Shown here one piece after another: positions 8,556 through 16,748 of a stretch of DNA of 64,000 nucleotides. The notes beneath the pieces are model-generated. The model ran no database searches and was not told the DNA's origin. It worked only from the letters and a program-made list of their open reading frames with translations. The stretch is from Stackebrandtia endophytica (GTDB taxonomy: Bacteria; Actinomycetota; Actinomycetes; Mycobacteriales; Micromonosporaceae), in contig NZ_VFOW01000001.1 of NCBI RefSeq assembly GCF_006716355.1, forward strand, positions 1,550,001 to 1,614,000, read 5' to 3'. The translations under genes were made by a program, and so were the position numbers. Numbering within the stretch: the first letter of the stretch is position 1; each line of letters begins with the position of its first letter.

Positions 8556-9443
8556 GTGGCCAAGCCCCCGCTGGCGACATCGACGATCGTCGAGGCCCTC
8601 GCACCCCGGTTCGGCCGCATCGAACTGGCCGCGATCACCGAGGGGGAAGAGTCACAGGCCTTCGGCCTCCACCACACCGACGGTGAGTTCATCGTCCGAG
8701 TCAACCGATCCGACACCGGATTCCGCAAGGACGCCTGGGCGCACTCCACACTCGGGGACCACCTCCCGATCCCCGAAGTGATCCACATCGGACGAATCGA
8801 CGACGATCACCACTACTGTGTCTCGACCCGCCTACCCGGCGACATCGTCCAGGACACCACCGACGACCGGCAACTCACCGAGCTGGCACCCGTCATGACC
8901 GAAGCCCTGGAACTGGTGAACTCGGTGAACCCGTCCCACCTCAACGGGTACGGCGACTTCGATCCCGCCACCGCCGCCACCGGTCACCGGCGGTGGCGCG
9001 ACGTCGTCCTTGACCTGGCCGCCACCGACCTCGACCACCCGAACACCCCGCCCGACATCGCCTCCTCCGAAGTGGAACGACTGCGGGACGTCGTCACCAC
9101 GCTGGCCGCCGACCTGCCGGAGGAGCCGCGGTTGGTGCACGGCGACTTCGGCGCCAACAACCCGCTGGTACGCGACGGTCGGGTCACCGGGGTGCTCGAC
9201 TGGGGGGCGGCGATGGTCGGCGACCCGCTGTACGACCTGGCCAACACTCGACTGTGGGCGCCGTTCCTCCCCTGCATGCGCGCCCACGCCGACCACGCCG
9301 AAGCCCGCCTCACCGAACCGGATGCGCCGCACCGCATCCGGTGCTACCTGCTGGCGATCGGCCTACGGGCAACCGACTACTACCTCGCAGCGGGACAACC
9401 GCACCTCGCCTCGGCGTTGTTCGCCCGCATCGCCGGAGAGTGA
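8556..9443 (+). CDS. Aminoglycoside phosphotransferase (APH)-fold kinase
   Basis: A 295-aa protein starting at GTG 8556, preceded by TAGGAGGCAGA. The N-lobe includes EGEESQAFGL and FIVRVNR (candidate ATP-binding Lys replaced by Arg in this strand). The C-lobe has the catalytic loop LVHGDFGANNPLV (HxDxxxxN complete) and the metal-binding GVLDWGAAMVGDPLYDLA. The catalytic residues are intact, so it is probably an active small-molecule kinase. Pairing with an SDR suggests a metabolic substrate rather than drug resistance, but this is inference. Confidence 0.82.
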   Translation: MAKPPLATSTIVEALAPRFGRIELAAITEGEESQAFGLHHTDGEFIVRVNRSDTGFRKDAWAHSTLGDHLPIPEVIHIGRIDDDHHYCVSTRLPGDIVQDTTDDRQLTELAPVMTEALELVNSVNPSHLNGYGDFDPATAATGHRRWRDVVLDLAATDLDHPNTPPDIASSEVERLRDVVTTLAADLPEEPRLVHGDFGANNPLVRDGRVTGVLDWGAAMVGDPLYDLANTRLWAPFLPCMRAHADHAEARLTEPDAPHRIRCYLLAIGLRATDYYLAAGQPHLASALFARIAGE

Positions 9444-9487
9444 CGCGGCGGACACCACATGTCATACCCGGCGATTAACCTGCCGCC

Positions 9488-10306
9488 ATGAAATACACCC
9501 GAGAGCGGCTCGACGAGGCCGCCAGACATTCCACCAGCATCGCCGGGGTGTTGCGGTATCTGGGGCTTCGTCAAGCCGGCGGCACCCAATCCCACATAAA
9601 GCGGCGCCTCGTCGCGCTCGGCGTCGACACATCACATTTCAACCGACAGGCCCACAATAAGGGCAAACCATCACCACGGCGGCTGACACCGACTCAGGTG
9701 TTGGTGAAACTCCCGAGCGGCTCACGCCGGACCGCGGCATCAGTCTTGCGCCGGGCCATGCTCGGCAGCGGGGTAGCCCATCAGTGCTCCGACTGCGGAC
9801 TGGGCACATTCTGGAACGGTAAACCGATGACGCTCCAGGTCGACCACCGCAACGGGGACATCTTGGACTGCAGGCCGGCCAATCTTCGGTTTCTCTGTCC
9901 GAACTGTCACAGCCAAACCTGGAACTACTCGGGTCGAGGACGTGGAACTTGGATGCCCACGACCGAAATCCATCAGAGACGTGCCCGGGACCGATCCATC
10001 ATCGAAGCCGCCGTCGTCAACGCCGATCACGGCCCCAAACGGCTGGCGAAGTCGTTGGAACACAGCTGCGCCACAACCATCGCCAAAGTGCTGACCCGGT
10101 TCGGCATCCGCGGGAGGGAGGAGCGGCGACGTGCCGCCACCGCGCCCGTGTGGCGATACGGGCGGCTGGAAACGTGGGCCATACCCACCATGTTCAGCCT
10201 GATCGCCGCGCTGAAGCTGGTGCGGGAGGGGGGACTTGAACCCCCACGTCCGAAGACACAAGATCCTAAGTCTTGCGCGTCTGCCTATTCCGCCACTCCC
10301 GCTTGA
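9488..10306 (+). CDS. HNH endonuclease whose frame runs through an antisense tRNA
   Basis: A 272-codon frame. Residues 1-60 form a helix-turn-helix-like region ([20 protein letters not shown]) and a His-containing loop. Residues 95-150 are the nuclease core: [14 protein letters not shown] with the catalytic His, N in ANLRF, then CPNCH; the two Cys pairs should hold a structural Zn. A further helical part ends near ALKLV. The last 29 codons ([10 protein letters not shown] and on) translate the antisense strand of tRNA-Leu and cannot be native protein. A one-base shift would meet a TGA near 10200, so the true stop may have been lost through an indel or an insertion at the tRNA. Confidence 0.75.
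   Translation: MKYTRERLDEAARHSTSIAGVLRYLGLRQAGGTQSHIKRRLVALGVDTSHFNRQAHNKGKPSPRRLTPTQVLVKLPSGSRRTAASVLRRAMLGSGVAHQCSDCGLGTFWNGKPMTLQVDHRNGDILDCRPANLRFLCPNCHSQTWNYSGRGRGTWMPTTEIHQRRARDRSIIEAAVVNADHGPKRLAKSLEHSCATTIAKVLTRFGIRGREERRRAATAPVWRYGRLETWAIPTMFSLIAALKLVREGGLEPPRPKTQDPKSCASAYSATPA
10218..10302 (-). tRNA. tRNA-Leu (anticodon UAG)
   Basis: On the minus strand a full tRNA folds: acceptor GCGGGAG/CTCCCGC, D arm GCG...CGC, anticodon arm CAAGA-CTTAGGA-TCTTG with anticodon TAG (reads CUA), a long class-II variable arm, and T arm GGGGG-TTCAAGT-CCCCC. The discriminator A and the CCA end are encoded. The long variable arm and UAG anticodon identify leucine. Confidence 0.96.
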
Positions 10307-10413
10307 GTAGCAGCGTCAGCTTAACTCCTCCGCCGAAGGTCCCCCAACCGGGAGCAACCGTCCCGGGCCTGGCACCTCAATCGCCTCAGACCGACACCTA
10401 TACCCTTGGCCGG

Positions 10414-11139
10414 GTGAGTCGAACCGATAAACGCGCCGCTGATGCGCTACGGCCCGTGACCTTCCAACGCAACTGGACCAGCCACCCCGAAGGGTCGGTC
10501 CTCATCGAGTTCGGCGCGACCCGGGTGCTGTGCACCGCGTCGGTCGACACCGGCGTGCCGCGATGGCGGCGTGGCTCCGGGATGGGCTGGGTGACCGCGG
10601 AGTATTCGATGCTGCCTCGGGCGACCAACACCCGCGGCGACCGCGAGGCGGTTCGCGGGAAGATCGGTGGTCGTACGCATGAGATCAGCCGGTTGATCGG
10701 GCGTGCGTTGCGGTCGTGCATCGATTTCAAGGCGCTGGGCGAGAACACGATCACGATCGACTGTGATGTCCTTCAGGCGGATGGCGGTACCCGGACCGCG
10801 GCGATCACGGGTGGGTATGTGGCGTTGCAGGACGCGGTGACCTGGATCAGCGATAAGAAGATCGCTCGTAAGCCGGATCGGATTCTGACGCGGTCGGTGG
10901 CGGCGATCAGTGTCGGTGTGGTGAAGGGGGTGCCGTTGCTTGATCTGTGCTACGAAGAGGATTCGGTGGCCGATGTGGACATGAACGTGGTGTGCACGGG
11001 TGACGGTGATTTCGTGGAGGTGCAGGGCACCGGGGAGCAGTCGGTGTTCGATCGTGGTGCGCTCGATCAGATGTTGGATCTGGCGGCGAAGGGGTGCAGG
11101 GAGTTGACGGGTTCTCAGGTGAAGGCGCTGCTGTCGTGA
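10414..11139 (+). CDS. rph: Ribonuclease PH
   Basis: A 241-aa protein starting at GTG 10414; the protein opens [16 protein letters not shown], as expected for the family. Motifs include [42 protein letters not shown] and [18 protein letters not shown] (phosphate-binding). RNase PH is a phosphorolytic 3'-5' exonuclease that trims nucleotides after the CCA end of tRNA precursors and helps mature rRNA. It overlaps rdgB by 4 bp (GTGA), so the two are translationally coupled. Its 3' half uses many more G- and T-ending codons than the genes to its left. Confidence 0.97.
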   Translation: MSRTDKRAADALRPVTFQRNWTSHPEGSVLIEFGATRVLCTASVDTGVPRWRRGSGMGWVTAEYSMLPRATNTRGDREAVRGKIGGRTHEISRLIGRALRSCIDFKALGENTITIDCDVLQADGGTRTAAITGGYVALQDAVTWISDKKIARKPDRILTRSVAAISVGVVKGVPLLDLCYEEDSVADVDMNVVCTGDGDFVEVQGTGEQSVFDRGALDQMLDLAAKGCRELTGSQVKALLS

Positions 11140-11735
11140 AGTTGTTGTTGGCGACTCGGAACGCGAAGAAGTTGGTGGAGTTGCGTCGCATTCTGGCGGC
11201 GAGCACCGATATCGAGCTGGTGGGCTTGAATGATGTTCCGCCGTATCCGGAGGCTCCGGAGACCGCGTTGACGTTCGCGGGTAATGCGGTGGCGAAGGCG
11301 CGTGATGGTGCCCGGGAGACGGGTTTGCCGTGTGTGGCGGATGATTCGGGTTTGGCGGTGGACGCGTTGAACGGGATGCCGGGGGTGTTTTCGGCGCGTT
11401 GGTCGGGGCGTCATGGGGATGATCAGGCGAATCTGGATCTGTTGTTGGGGCAGATGGGCGATATCGCGGCGCCGGATCGTGGTGCGGCGTTCGTGTGTGC
11501 CGCTGCGGTGGTTTTTCCCGATGGGGAGGAGCAGGTGGTGCATGGTGAGGTTCGGGGTGAGATTTTGACGGCGCCTCGGGGTGAGGGTGGTTTCGGTTAT
11601 GACCCGATTTTTCTGCCGGAGGGGTTTGACCTGACCGCGGCGGAGATGACACCCGAGCAGAAGGATGCCATCAGCCACCGCGGTAAGGCGTTCCGCGAGT
11701 TGGCGGAGTTGTTGGTGTCGCGTCAGATGTCGTAG
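11136..11735 (+). CDS. rdgB: XTP/dITP diphosphatase (HAM1 family)
   Basis: A 199-aa protein from the GTG that overlaps the rph stop. It has the family start [18 protein letters not shown], the [20 protein letters not shown] core, ARWSGRH, the [19 protein letters not shown] signature and [10 protein letters not shown] near the end. The enzyme hydrolyses non-canonical purine nucleotides such as ITP, dITP and XTP to monophosphates, keeping them out of DNA and RNA. Its 3' end overlaps the convergent MBL gene by 13 bp. Coding-strand composition is rich in GTG, TTG and CGT/CGG codons. Confidence 0.97.
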   Translation: MKLLLATRNAKKLVELRRILAASTDIELVGLNDVPPYPEAPETALTFAGNAVAKARDGARETGLPCVADDSGLAVDALNGMPGVFSARWSGRHGDDQANLDLLLGQMGDIAAPDRGAAFVCAAAVVFPDGEEQVVHGEVRGEILTAPRGEGGFGYDPIFLPEGFDLTAAEMTPEQKDAISHRGKAFRELAELLVSRQMS

Positions 11736-12481
11736 ACGGCGCCGGAGCTGACGATTTCGATGGGCCCGGTATAGGCGGATGTCGCTTCGGCGAGGGTCTG
11801 TGCCGGGCTGCCCCAGCGGTGCACCAGGTGGGTCAGTAGTAGTCGTCCGGCGCCGGCTTTGGTGGCGCATTCGCCGGCTTCGCGGCCGGTGAGGTGGACT
11901 CCGGGCGGGTTGGAGTTTCCTTCCAAATAGGATGCTTCACAGAGGAACACGTCGCAGTGGTCGGCGAGTCTGCGGAGTGATTCGCAGGCGCCGGTGTCCG
12001 ACGAGTAGACCAGTGAGCGACCGCCGTGTTCGATGCGTACGCCGTAGGTTTCGACGGGGTGCGCGACGAGGTCGACGGTGATGTTCAGTGGTCCGATGGT
12101 GAAGCTGCCGGGTGTGAGTGTGTGGAATTGGTAGACGTCTGACAGTGATGGGCAGCCGGTTTCGCCTGCTCCGCCGTATGCGGCTGCCAGGCGGGTTTCG
12201 GTTCCGGCTGGTCCGTATAGCGGTACCCGGGGGAATGGTGCTCCGGGTGCGTAGCGCCGCATGACCACGTATGGACAGGCGTCCATGATGTGGTCGGCGT
12301 GCAGGTGTGTCAGCAGTATCGCGTCGATGTCGTATGGGTCGATGTGCCTTTGCAGTGCTCCGAGTGAGCCTGATCCGAAGTCGAGTAGGAAGGTGAATCC
12401 GTCGGCTTCGATCAGGTAGGAGGAGCAGGGTGAGTCGGGTCCGGGGAAGCTCCCGGCGCATCCGATGACGGTTAGTTTCAT
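11723..12481 (-). CDS. MBL-fold hydrolase, Rv1339-like (probable cyclic nucleotide phosphodiesterase)
   Basis: A 252-aa metallo-beta-lactamase-fold protein. It opens MKLTVIGCAGSFPGPDSPCS and has the metal site LLTHLHADHIMD (HxHxDH), the bridging Asp in VYSSDTG and late His residues in LLTHLVH. The ATG at 12481 is chosen because GGGAGG lies upstream and longer starts add an unrelated Arg/Pro-rich tail. Position beside murI, rph and rdgB matches Mycobacterium Rv1339, reported as an atypical class II cAMP phosphodiesterase, so the same activity is likely. RNase Z-like nuclease activity is the alternative. Confidence 0.85.
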   Translation of the reverse strand: MKLTVIGCAGSFPGPDSPCSSYLIEADGFTFLLDFGSGSLGALQRHIDPYDIDAILLTHLHADHIMDACPYVVMRRYAPGAPFPRVPLYGPAGTETRLAAAYGGAGETGCPSLSDVYQFHTLTPGSFTIGPLNITVDLVAHPVETYGVRIEHGGRSLVYSSDTGACESLRRLADHCDVFLCEASYLEGNSNPPGVHLTGREAGECATKAGAGRLLLTHLVHRWGSPAQTLAEATSAYTGPIEIVSSGAVYDI

Positions 12482-12560
12482 GGTCACCACCGCCTCCCGG
12501 CCGCAGGACCCGGTTTCGGGTTCTGGGCCGTGTGGTGCCATGCGGTCTTGGTTGTTTGGT

Positions 12561-13391
12561 TCACGTGACCACCTCCACGAGTCCATGCCGTCCGGTTGAG
12601 ACGGCTTCGGCTCGCAACCTGGCTGGTTGTGGGCCGAGGAAGCGCCGTGCTGTGCGAGTGAAGTGGGCTGGGTCGCCCGTGGCGAGGTACCGATGCCGAC
12701 CCGGTGTCGGGTTCGGGTTCAGTAGTTCTCGCTCGGTGAGCAGCCGATAGACCTCCATTGCGGTCGTGTCGGCACTGGACACCAGCGTCACGTCATCTCC
12801 CATCACCAGGCCGATGAGCCCGGCCAGCAGCGGATAGTGCGTACAGCCCAGCACCAATGTGTCCACTTGGCTGCGCTGTAGCGGCTCAAGGTAGCTCTCC
12901 GCCAGTCCCAACAACTGTCGTCCAGTTGTCACTCCACGCTCAACGAAGTCAACGAAAGCCGGACAGGTGACACTCGATACGGTGACGGTTGGTGACACGT
13001 GGAAGGCATCAGCATAGGCACCGCTGGTGATGGTCGCAGTGGTGCCGATCACGCCGATGCGGCCGGATCGTGTGAGGGTTGCCGCACGTCGTGCCGCGGG
13101 TCGGATGACTTCGACGACGGGGACGGTGAAGCGTTCGCGGATGTCGGCGAGGCTGGCGGCGCTGGCGGAGTTGCAGGCGATGACCAGGAGTTTGACGCCT
13201 TGGTTGACGAGGTGCTCGCAGGCGGCGAGGGTGAGTTCGCGTACTTGGGCGAGCGGCCGGGGCCCATAAGGGACGTTCGCGGTGTCGGCGAGGTAGAGGA
13301 GTTGTTCGGCGGGCAGCAGGTCGTTGATGGCGCGAGCCACGGTCAGGCCGCCGACTCCGGAGTCGAATATCCCTATGGGGGCGTCGGTCAT
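12561..13391 (-). CDS. murI: Glutamate racemase
   Basis: A 276-aa protein starting [20 protein letters not shown], with the catalytic Asp10-Ser11. The two acid/base cysteines are Cys73 in [10 protein letters not shown] and Cys183 in LGCTHYPLL; both are present, as is the conserved PYG. It interconverts L- and D-glutamate, supplying D-Glu for peptidoglycan. A longer in-frame start exists to 13454 but adds residues absent from the family. It sits 79 bp upstream of the MBL gene, same strand. Confidence 0.97.
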   Translation of the reverse strand: MTDAPIGIFDSGVGGLTVARAINDLLPAEQLLYLADTANVPYGPRPLAQVRELTLAACEHLVNQGVKLLVIACNSASAASLADIRERFTVPVVEVIRPAARRAATLTRSGRIGVIGTTATITSGAYADAFHVSPTVTVSSVTCPAFVDFVERGVTTGRQLLGLAESYLEPLQRSQVDTLVLGCTHYPLLAGLIGLVMGDDVTLVSSADTTAMEVYRLLTERELLNPNPTPGRHRYLATGDPAHFTRTARRFLGPQPARLRAEAVSTGRHGLVEVVT

Positions 13392-13405
13392 GACAGGCCA
13401 GCCTA

Positions 13406-13517
13406 CGCCTAACCGGGGTGTGGTAGGGCCAGCTTGCCGCCACATTGTCGGCAAGCTGACACGTGTCTCACAGCACAGTTCTCACGGCACGGTTGGCTGG
13501 CCCGGCCCGGTTAGGCG
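13406..13517. repeat. 12-bp inverted repeat flanking a murI-upstream hairpin
   Basis: CGCCTAACCGGG at 13406-13417 recurs inverted as CCCGGTTAGGCG at 13506-13517. Inside lies a perfect 10-bp stem, CAGCTTGCCG (13430-13439) with CGGCAAGCTG (13449-13458), loop 9 nt. The right arm contains the stop codon of the upstream membrane-protein gene. The inner stem may terminate that transcript before murI; the outer repeat could form a long stem or be an operator pair. Confidence 0.6.
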
Positions 13518-14287
13518 GTTCCGAGTAGGACGACGCCGACGGCGAGGGTGACGCTGCTGGCGCTGAGGAGTAGCCAGGGCACGAGCCGGTATTTCACGGT
13601 GACGAATCCGGCGATGATGAGTGCCAGGCCGAATACTCCGGTGCCGGCGAAGACGGGTTCGAACCAGTCGGGCATGTCTCCCATGAGGCGGAACAGTGCG
13701 ATGCCGCCGAGGACGAGTCCGGCGGAGGCGAGGAACAGGCCCCAGACGCTGATGCCCATGAGGCGACGCAACCGCACGTCGGGGACGGTTTTGAGGCCGG
13801 CTACCGCGGGGCGGGTCGCCGCCAGCAGTGGCGCCTGGTTCGGGGAGTAGCCGGATGCCGGGTTGGAGATCGCGGTGTAGGCGGGTGGTTCGGGGGTGGC
13901 CTGTGTGGTGTCGGGGGTGGTCAGTCCGCTGGGCGCGGAGTAGTCCACCGCGGTGTAGGTGTAGCTCTGTTCGGCCTGGGGTGCCTGTCCTTGGGCCGGG
14001 GTGCTGTATTGGTCGAGCCCGCCGCCGGTTGTCGACCAGTTCGACGGCGATGTGTCGGTGCCGGGTGGTGAACTGGTCGGTGTCGAGGTTTGGGCGGCGT
14101 TGCCGATGTCGGCGGCCGAGCCGTCGGCAGTGCCCTGCGTGGCGCCGTCCGGTGTGATGCCGGTCGGGGACGCGTGGTCGGGTGCCTGCGCCGGTGACGG
14201 GATGGCCACGGTCGGCGGGGGCGTGTTCTGCGATGTCTCTGCGTTACCCACGTTGGCTGACTCTACCAATTGGCTGTCACCCTGCAA
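13511..14287 (-). CDS. Membrane protein with long Pro/Ser/Thr-rich N-terminus
   Basis: A 258-aa protein of unknown family. Residues 1-165 are low-complexity, rich in Pro, Thr, Ser, Gln and Ala with no charged clusters, and look disordered. Residues 180-258 hold three hydrophobic helices (LMGISVWGLFLASAGLVLGG, FAGTGVFGLALIIAGFV, LVPWLLLSASSVTLAVGVVL). It occupies the place between cysM and murI where mycobacteria have a rhomboid-family protein (Rv1337), but no rhomboid GxSG serine site is visible. The start is uncertain because the N-terminus is unconserved in character. Confidence 0.65.
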   Translation of the reverse strand: MQGDSQLVESANVGNAETSQNTPPPTVAIPSPAQAPDHASPTGITPDGATQGTADGSAADIGNAAQTSTPTSSPPGTDTSPSNWSTTGGGLDQYSTPAQGQAPQAEQSYTYTAVDYSAPSGLTTPDTTQATPEPPAYTAISNPASGYSPNQAPLLAATRPAVAGLKTVPDVRLRRLMGISVWGLFLASAGLVLGGIALFRLMGDMPDWFEPVFAGTGVFGLALIIAGFVTVKYRLVPWLLLSASSVTLAVGVVLLGTA

Positions 14288-14376
14288 ACCGGTGAAAAGG
14301 ACAATTCCGACGGGTGTGTCGGTGGGATTCCGGGACGACCAGCGGATTTATTCGGTTTCGGCTGACAGTGGGCGAT

Positions 14377-15402
<1,026 letters not shown>

Positions 15403-15678
15403 TCAGCCGCCGGCAACCGCGGGAAGGATCGTCACGGAGTCCCCATCGGACAGTTCGGTTTTGAGTCCGCCGGTGAATCGGACGTCCTCATCGTTGACGT
15501 AGACGTTGACGAATCGGTGTAGGCCGCCTTCGGCGGTCACGACGCGTTCCCGCAGGCCGGTGTGGCGGCCGTCGAGGTCGTTGAACAGGTCGTCGAGGGT
15601 GGCTCCGGTGCCTTCGACGAGTTTTTGACCCTGGGTGTGCTGTCGCAGGATCGTGGGTATGCGAACTTGAATGGACAT
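15403..15678 (-). CDS. cysO: Sulfur-carrier protein CysO (ThiS/MoaD-like)
   Basis: A 91-aa ubiquitin-like protein that opens MSIQVRIPTILRQHTQGQK and ends SVTILPAVAGG. The C-terminal Gly-Gly is adenylated and turned into a thiocarboxylate, the sulfur donor for CysM. Beta-grasp length and FVNVYVNDEDVR strand fit the family. It is flanked by mec upstream and cysM downstream on the same strand, giving a compact cysteine module; the activating enzyme (MoeZ-type) is not in the window. Confidence 0.95.
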   Translation of the reverse strand: MSIQVRIPTILRQHTQGQKLVEGTGATLDDLFNDLDGRHTGLRERVVTAEGGLHRFVNVYVNDEDVRFTGGLKTELSDGDSVTILPAVAGG

Positions 15679-15741
15679 GGATATCCTCCGGTCGTTGAAA
15701 TGACATGCAGCGGCTACGCCTTAGGAGGGGCGTTGGCGCGA

Positions 15742-16245
15742 TTAACAGTCGTAGATGATGGCGTCGGGCGTGTGCCCGAACTTGTACGACTGAACGGCGT
15801 ATGCGTCGCCACGGTGGCCTTCATCGGCCTGGCCGGGTTCACCGAGTCCCTCGATGGGTTCTTCGGTGATCTCACCGTCGACAATGCGGAACGACCGGAC
15901 CTCGGCGATGTGCGGGTCGCGGGTGGAGATCAGAACGTAGTGAGCGTGGGGCTCACCGGCGTACTTCACATCGGTGCGGGACGGGTACGCCTCTGTGGCG
16001 GTGTGGGAGTGGTAGATGACGACCGGTGTCTCGTCGGCGTCGTCCATGGCGTTCCACACCGCGAGCTGTTCCGCGGAATCGAAGCGATAGAACGTGGTGC
16101 TGCGTTCGGCGTTGACCATGGGGATGTGACGGCGGGGTTCGGCCGTCGCGGCGGGGCCGGCGATGACGCCGCATGCCTCGTCCGGGTGATCCGCACGGGC
16201 ATGGGCGACCATCGCCGCCACCAGTGCATGATCGATCCGCAACAC
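15742..16245 (-). CDS. mec: CysO-cysteine peptidase Mec (JAMM/MPN+)
   Basis: A 167-aa zinc peptidase with the JAMM signature HSHTATEAYPSRTD (HxH, then Ser and Asp) and an upstream active-site Glu in HPDEACGV. It removes the newly made cysteine from the CysO-Cys adduct, regenerating the carrier. The start is uncertain: GTG at 16245 gives VLRIDHALVAAM, matching family N-termini, although its ribosome-binding site is weak and an upstream in-frame start would add 29 unlikely residues. It is 63 bp upstream of cysO. Confidence 0.93.
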   Translation of the reverse strand: MLRIDHALVAAMVAHARADHPDEACGVIAGPAATAEPRRHIPMVNAERSTTFYRFDSAEQLAVWNAMDDADETPVVIYHSHTATEAYPSRTDVKYAGEPHAHYVLISTRDPHIAEVRSFRIVDGEITEEPIEGLGEPGQADEGHRGDAYAVQSYKFGHTPDAIIYDC

Positions 16246-16299
16246 GCCGCCAAGATTACACGCGTGGCCCTTCAACCGCCAGATGCGTGAGACCGGCGG

Positions 16300-16344
16300 C
16301 ACTCGGTCGGCGTGAACCCGAAACGGGGTCACGCCGACCGAGTG
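16300..16344 (-). terminator. Long-stem terminator after the FKBP gene
   Basis: CACTCGGTCGGCGTGA at 16300-16315 pairs with TCACGCCGACCGAGTG at 16329-16344, then after one A/G mismatch three more C-G pairs close a GAAAC loop. Nineteen of twenty pairs form. It starts right after the stop of the FKBP gene on the minus strand, separating it from mec. Confidence 0.85.
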
Positions 16345-16351
16345 GTCCGAA

Positions 16352-16726
16352 TTACCTGACCGACACCAGGTCGACGACGAAGACCAGGGTCTCGCCCGGC
16401 TTGATGGCCGGTGTCGGGCTGTGGTCGCCGTAGGCCAGGTGCGGCGGAATGACGAGTCGGCGGCGACCGCCGACCTTCATTCCGACGACGCCTTCGTCCC
16501 ACCCCTGAATGACCATGCGTCCGCCCAGCGGGAAGCTGAACGTGGATCCCCGGTTCCAGCTGGCGTCGAACTCGGCTCCGGTGGAGTGTGACACTCCGAC
16601 GTAGTGGACTTCGACTTCCTGCCCGGCTTTGGCTTCCGGGCCGTCGCCGACGGTCAGGTCGGTGGCGGTCAGGTGCGCGGGGGGCTGTCCGGCGTCGGGG
16701 GTGACGGTGGGCCGTTCCAGTGCCAT
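16352..16726 (-). CDS. FKBP-type peptidyl-prolyl cis-trans isomerase
   Basis: A 124-aa single FKBP domain without a signal peptide, so cytoplasmic. Typical stretches are VEVHYVGVSHSTGAEFDASW (first strands and the FD active-site pair), FPLGGRMVIQGWDEGVVGMK (VIQGWDEG is the family signature), RRLVIPPHLAYGD and the last strand TLVFVVDLVSV. It should catalyse proline isomerisation during protein folding. It is monocistronic, ended by a strong terminator, with a divergent Nudix gene upstream. Confidence 0.94.
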   Translation of the reverse strand: MALERPTVTPDAGQPPAHLTATDLTVGDGPEAKAGQEVEVHYVGVSHSTGAEFDASWNRGSTFSFPLGGRMVIQGWDEGVVGMKVGGRRRLVIPPHLAYGDHSPTPAIKPGETLVFVVDLVSVR

Positions 16727-16748
16727 GCGGTTACTCCTGTTTCGTTGA

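Noticed and set aside
10222-10306. The peptide [10 protein letters not shown] and on as part of the HNH protein
   Set aside because: It is the antisense translation of tRNA-Leu, a well-known artefact, not a protein domain.
9444-11139. Replication origin at the composition switch
   Set aside because: No dnaA, dnaN, gyr genes or DnaA-box cluster are present; a local strand bias is enough to explain the pattern.
10447-11652. A 401-codon minus-strand frame opposite rph and rdgB
   Set aside because: Pro/His/Arg-rich with no motif; both plus-strand genes are unmistakable.
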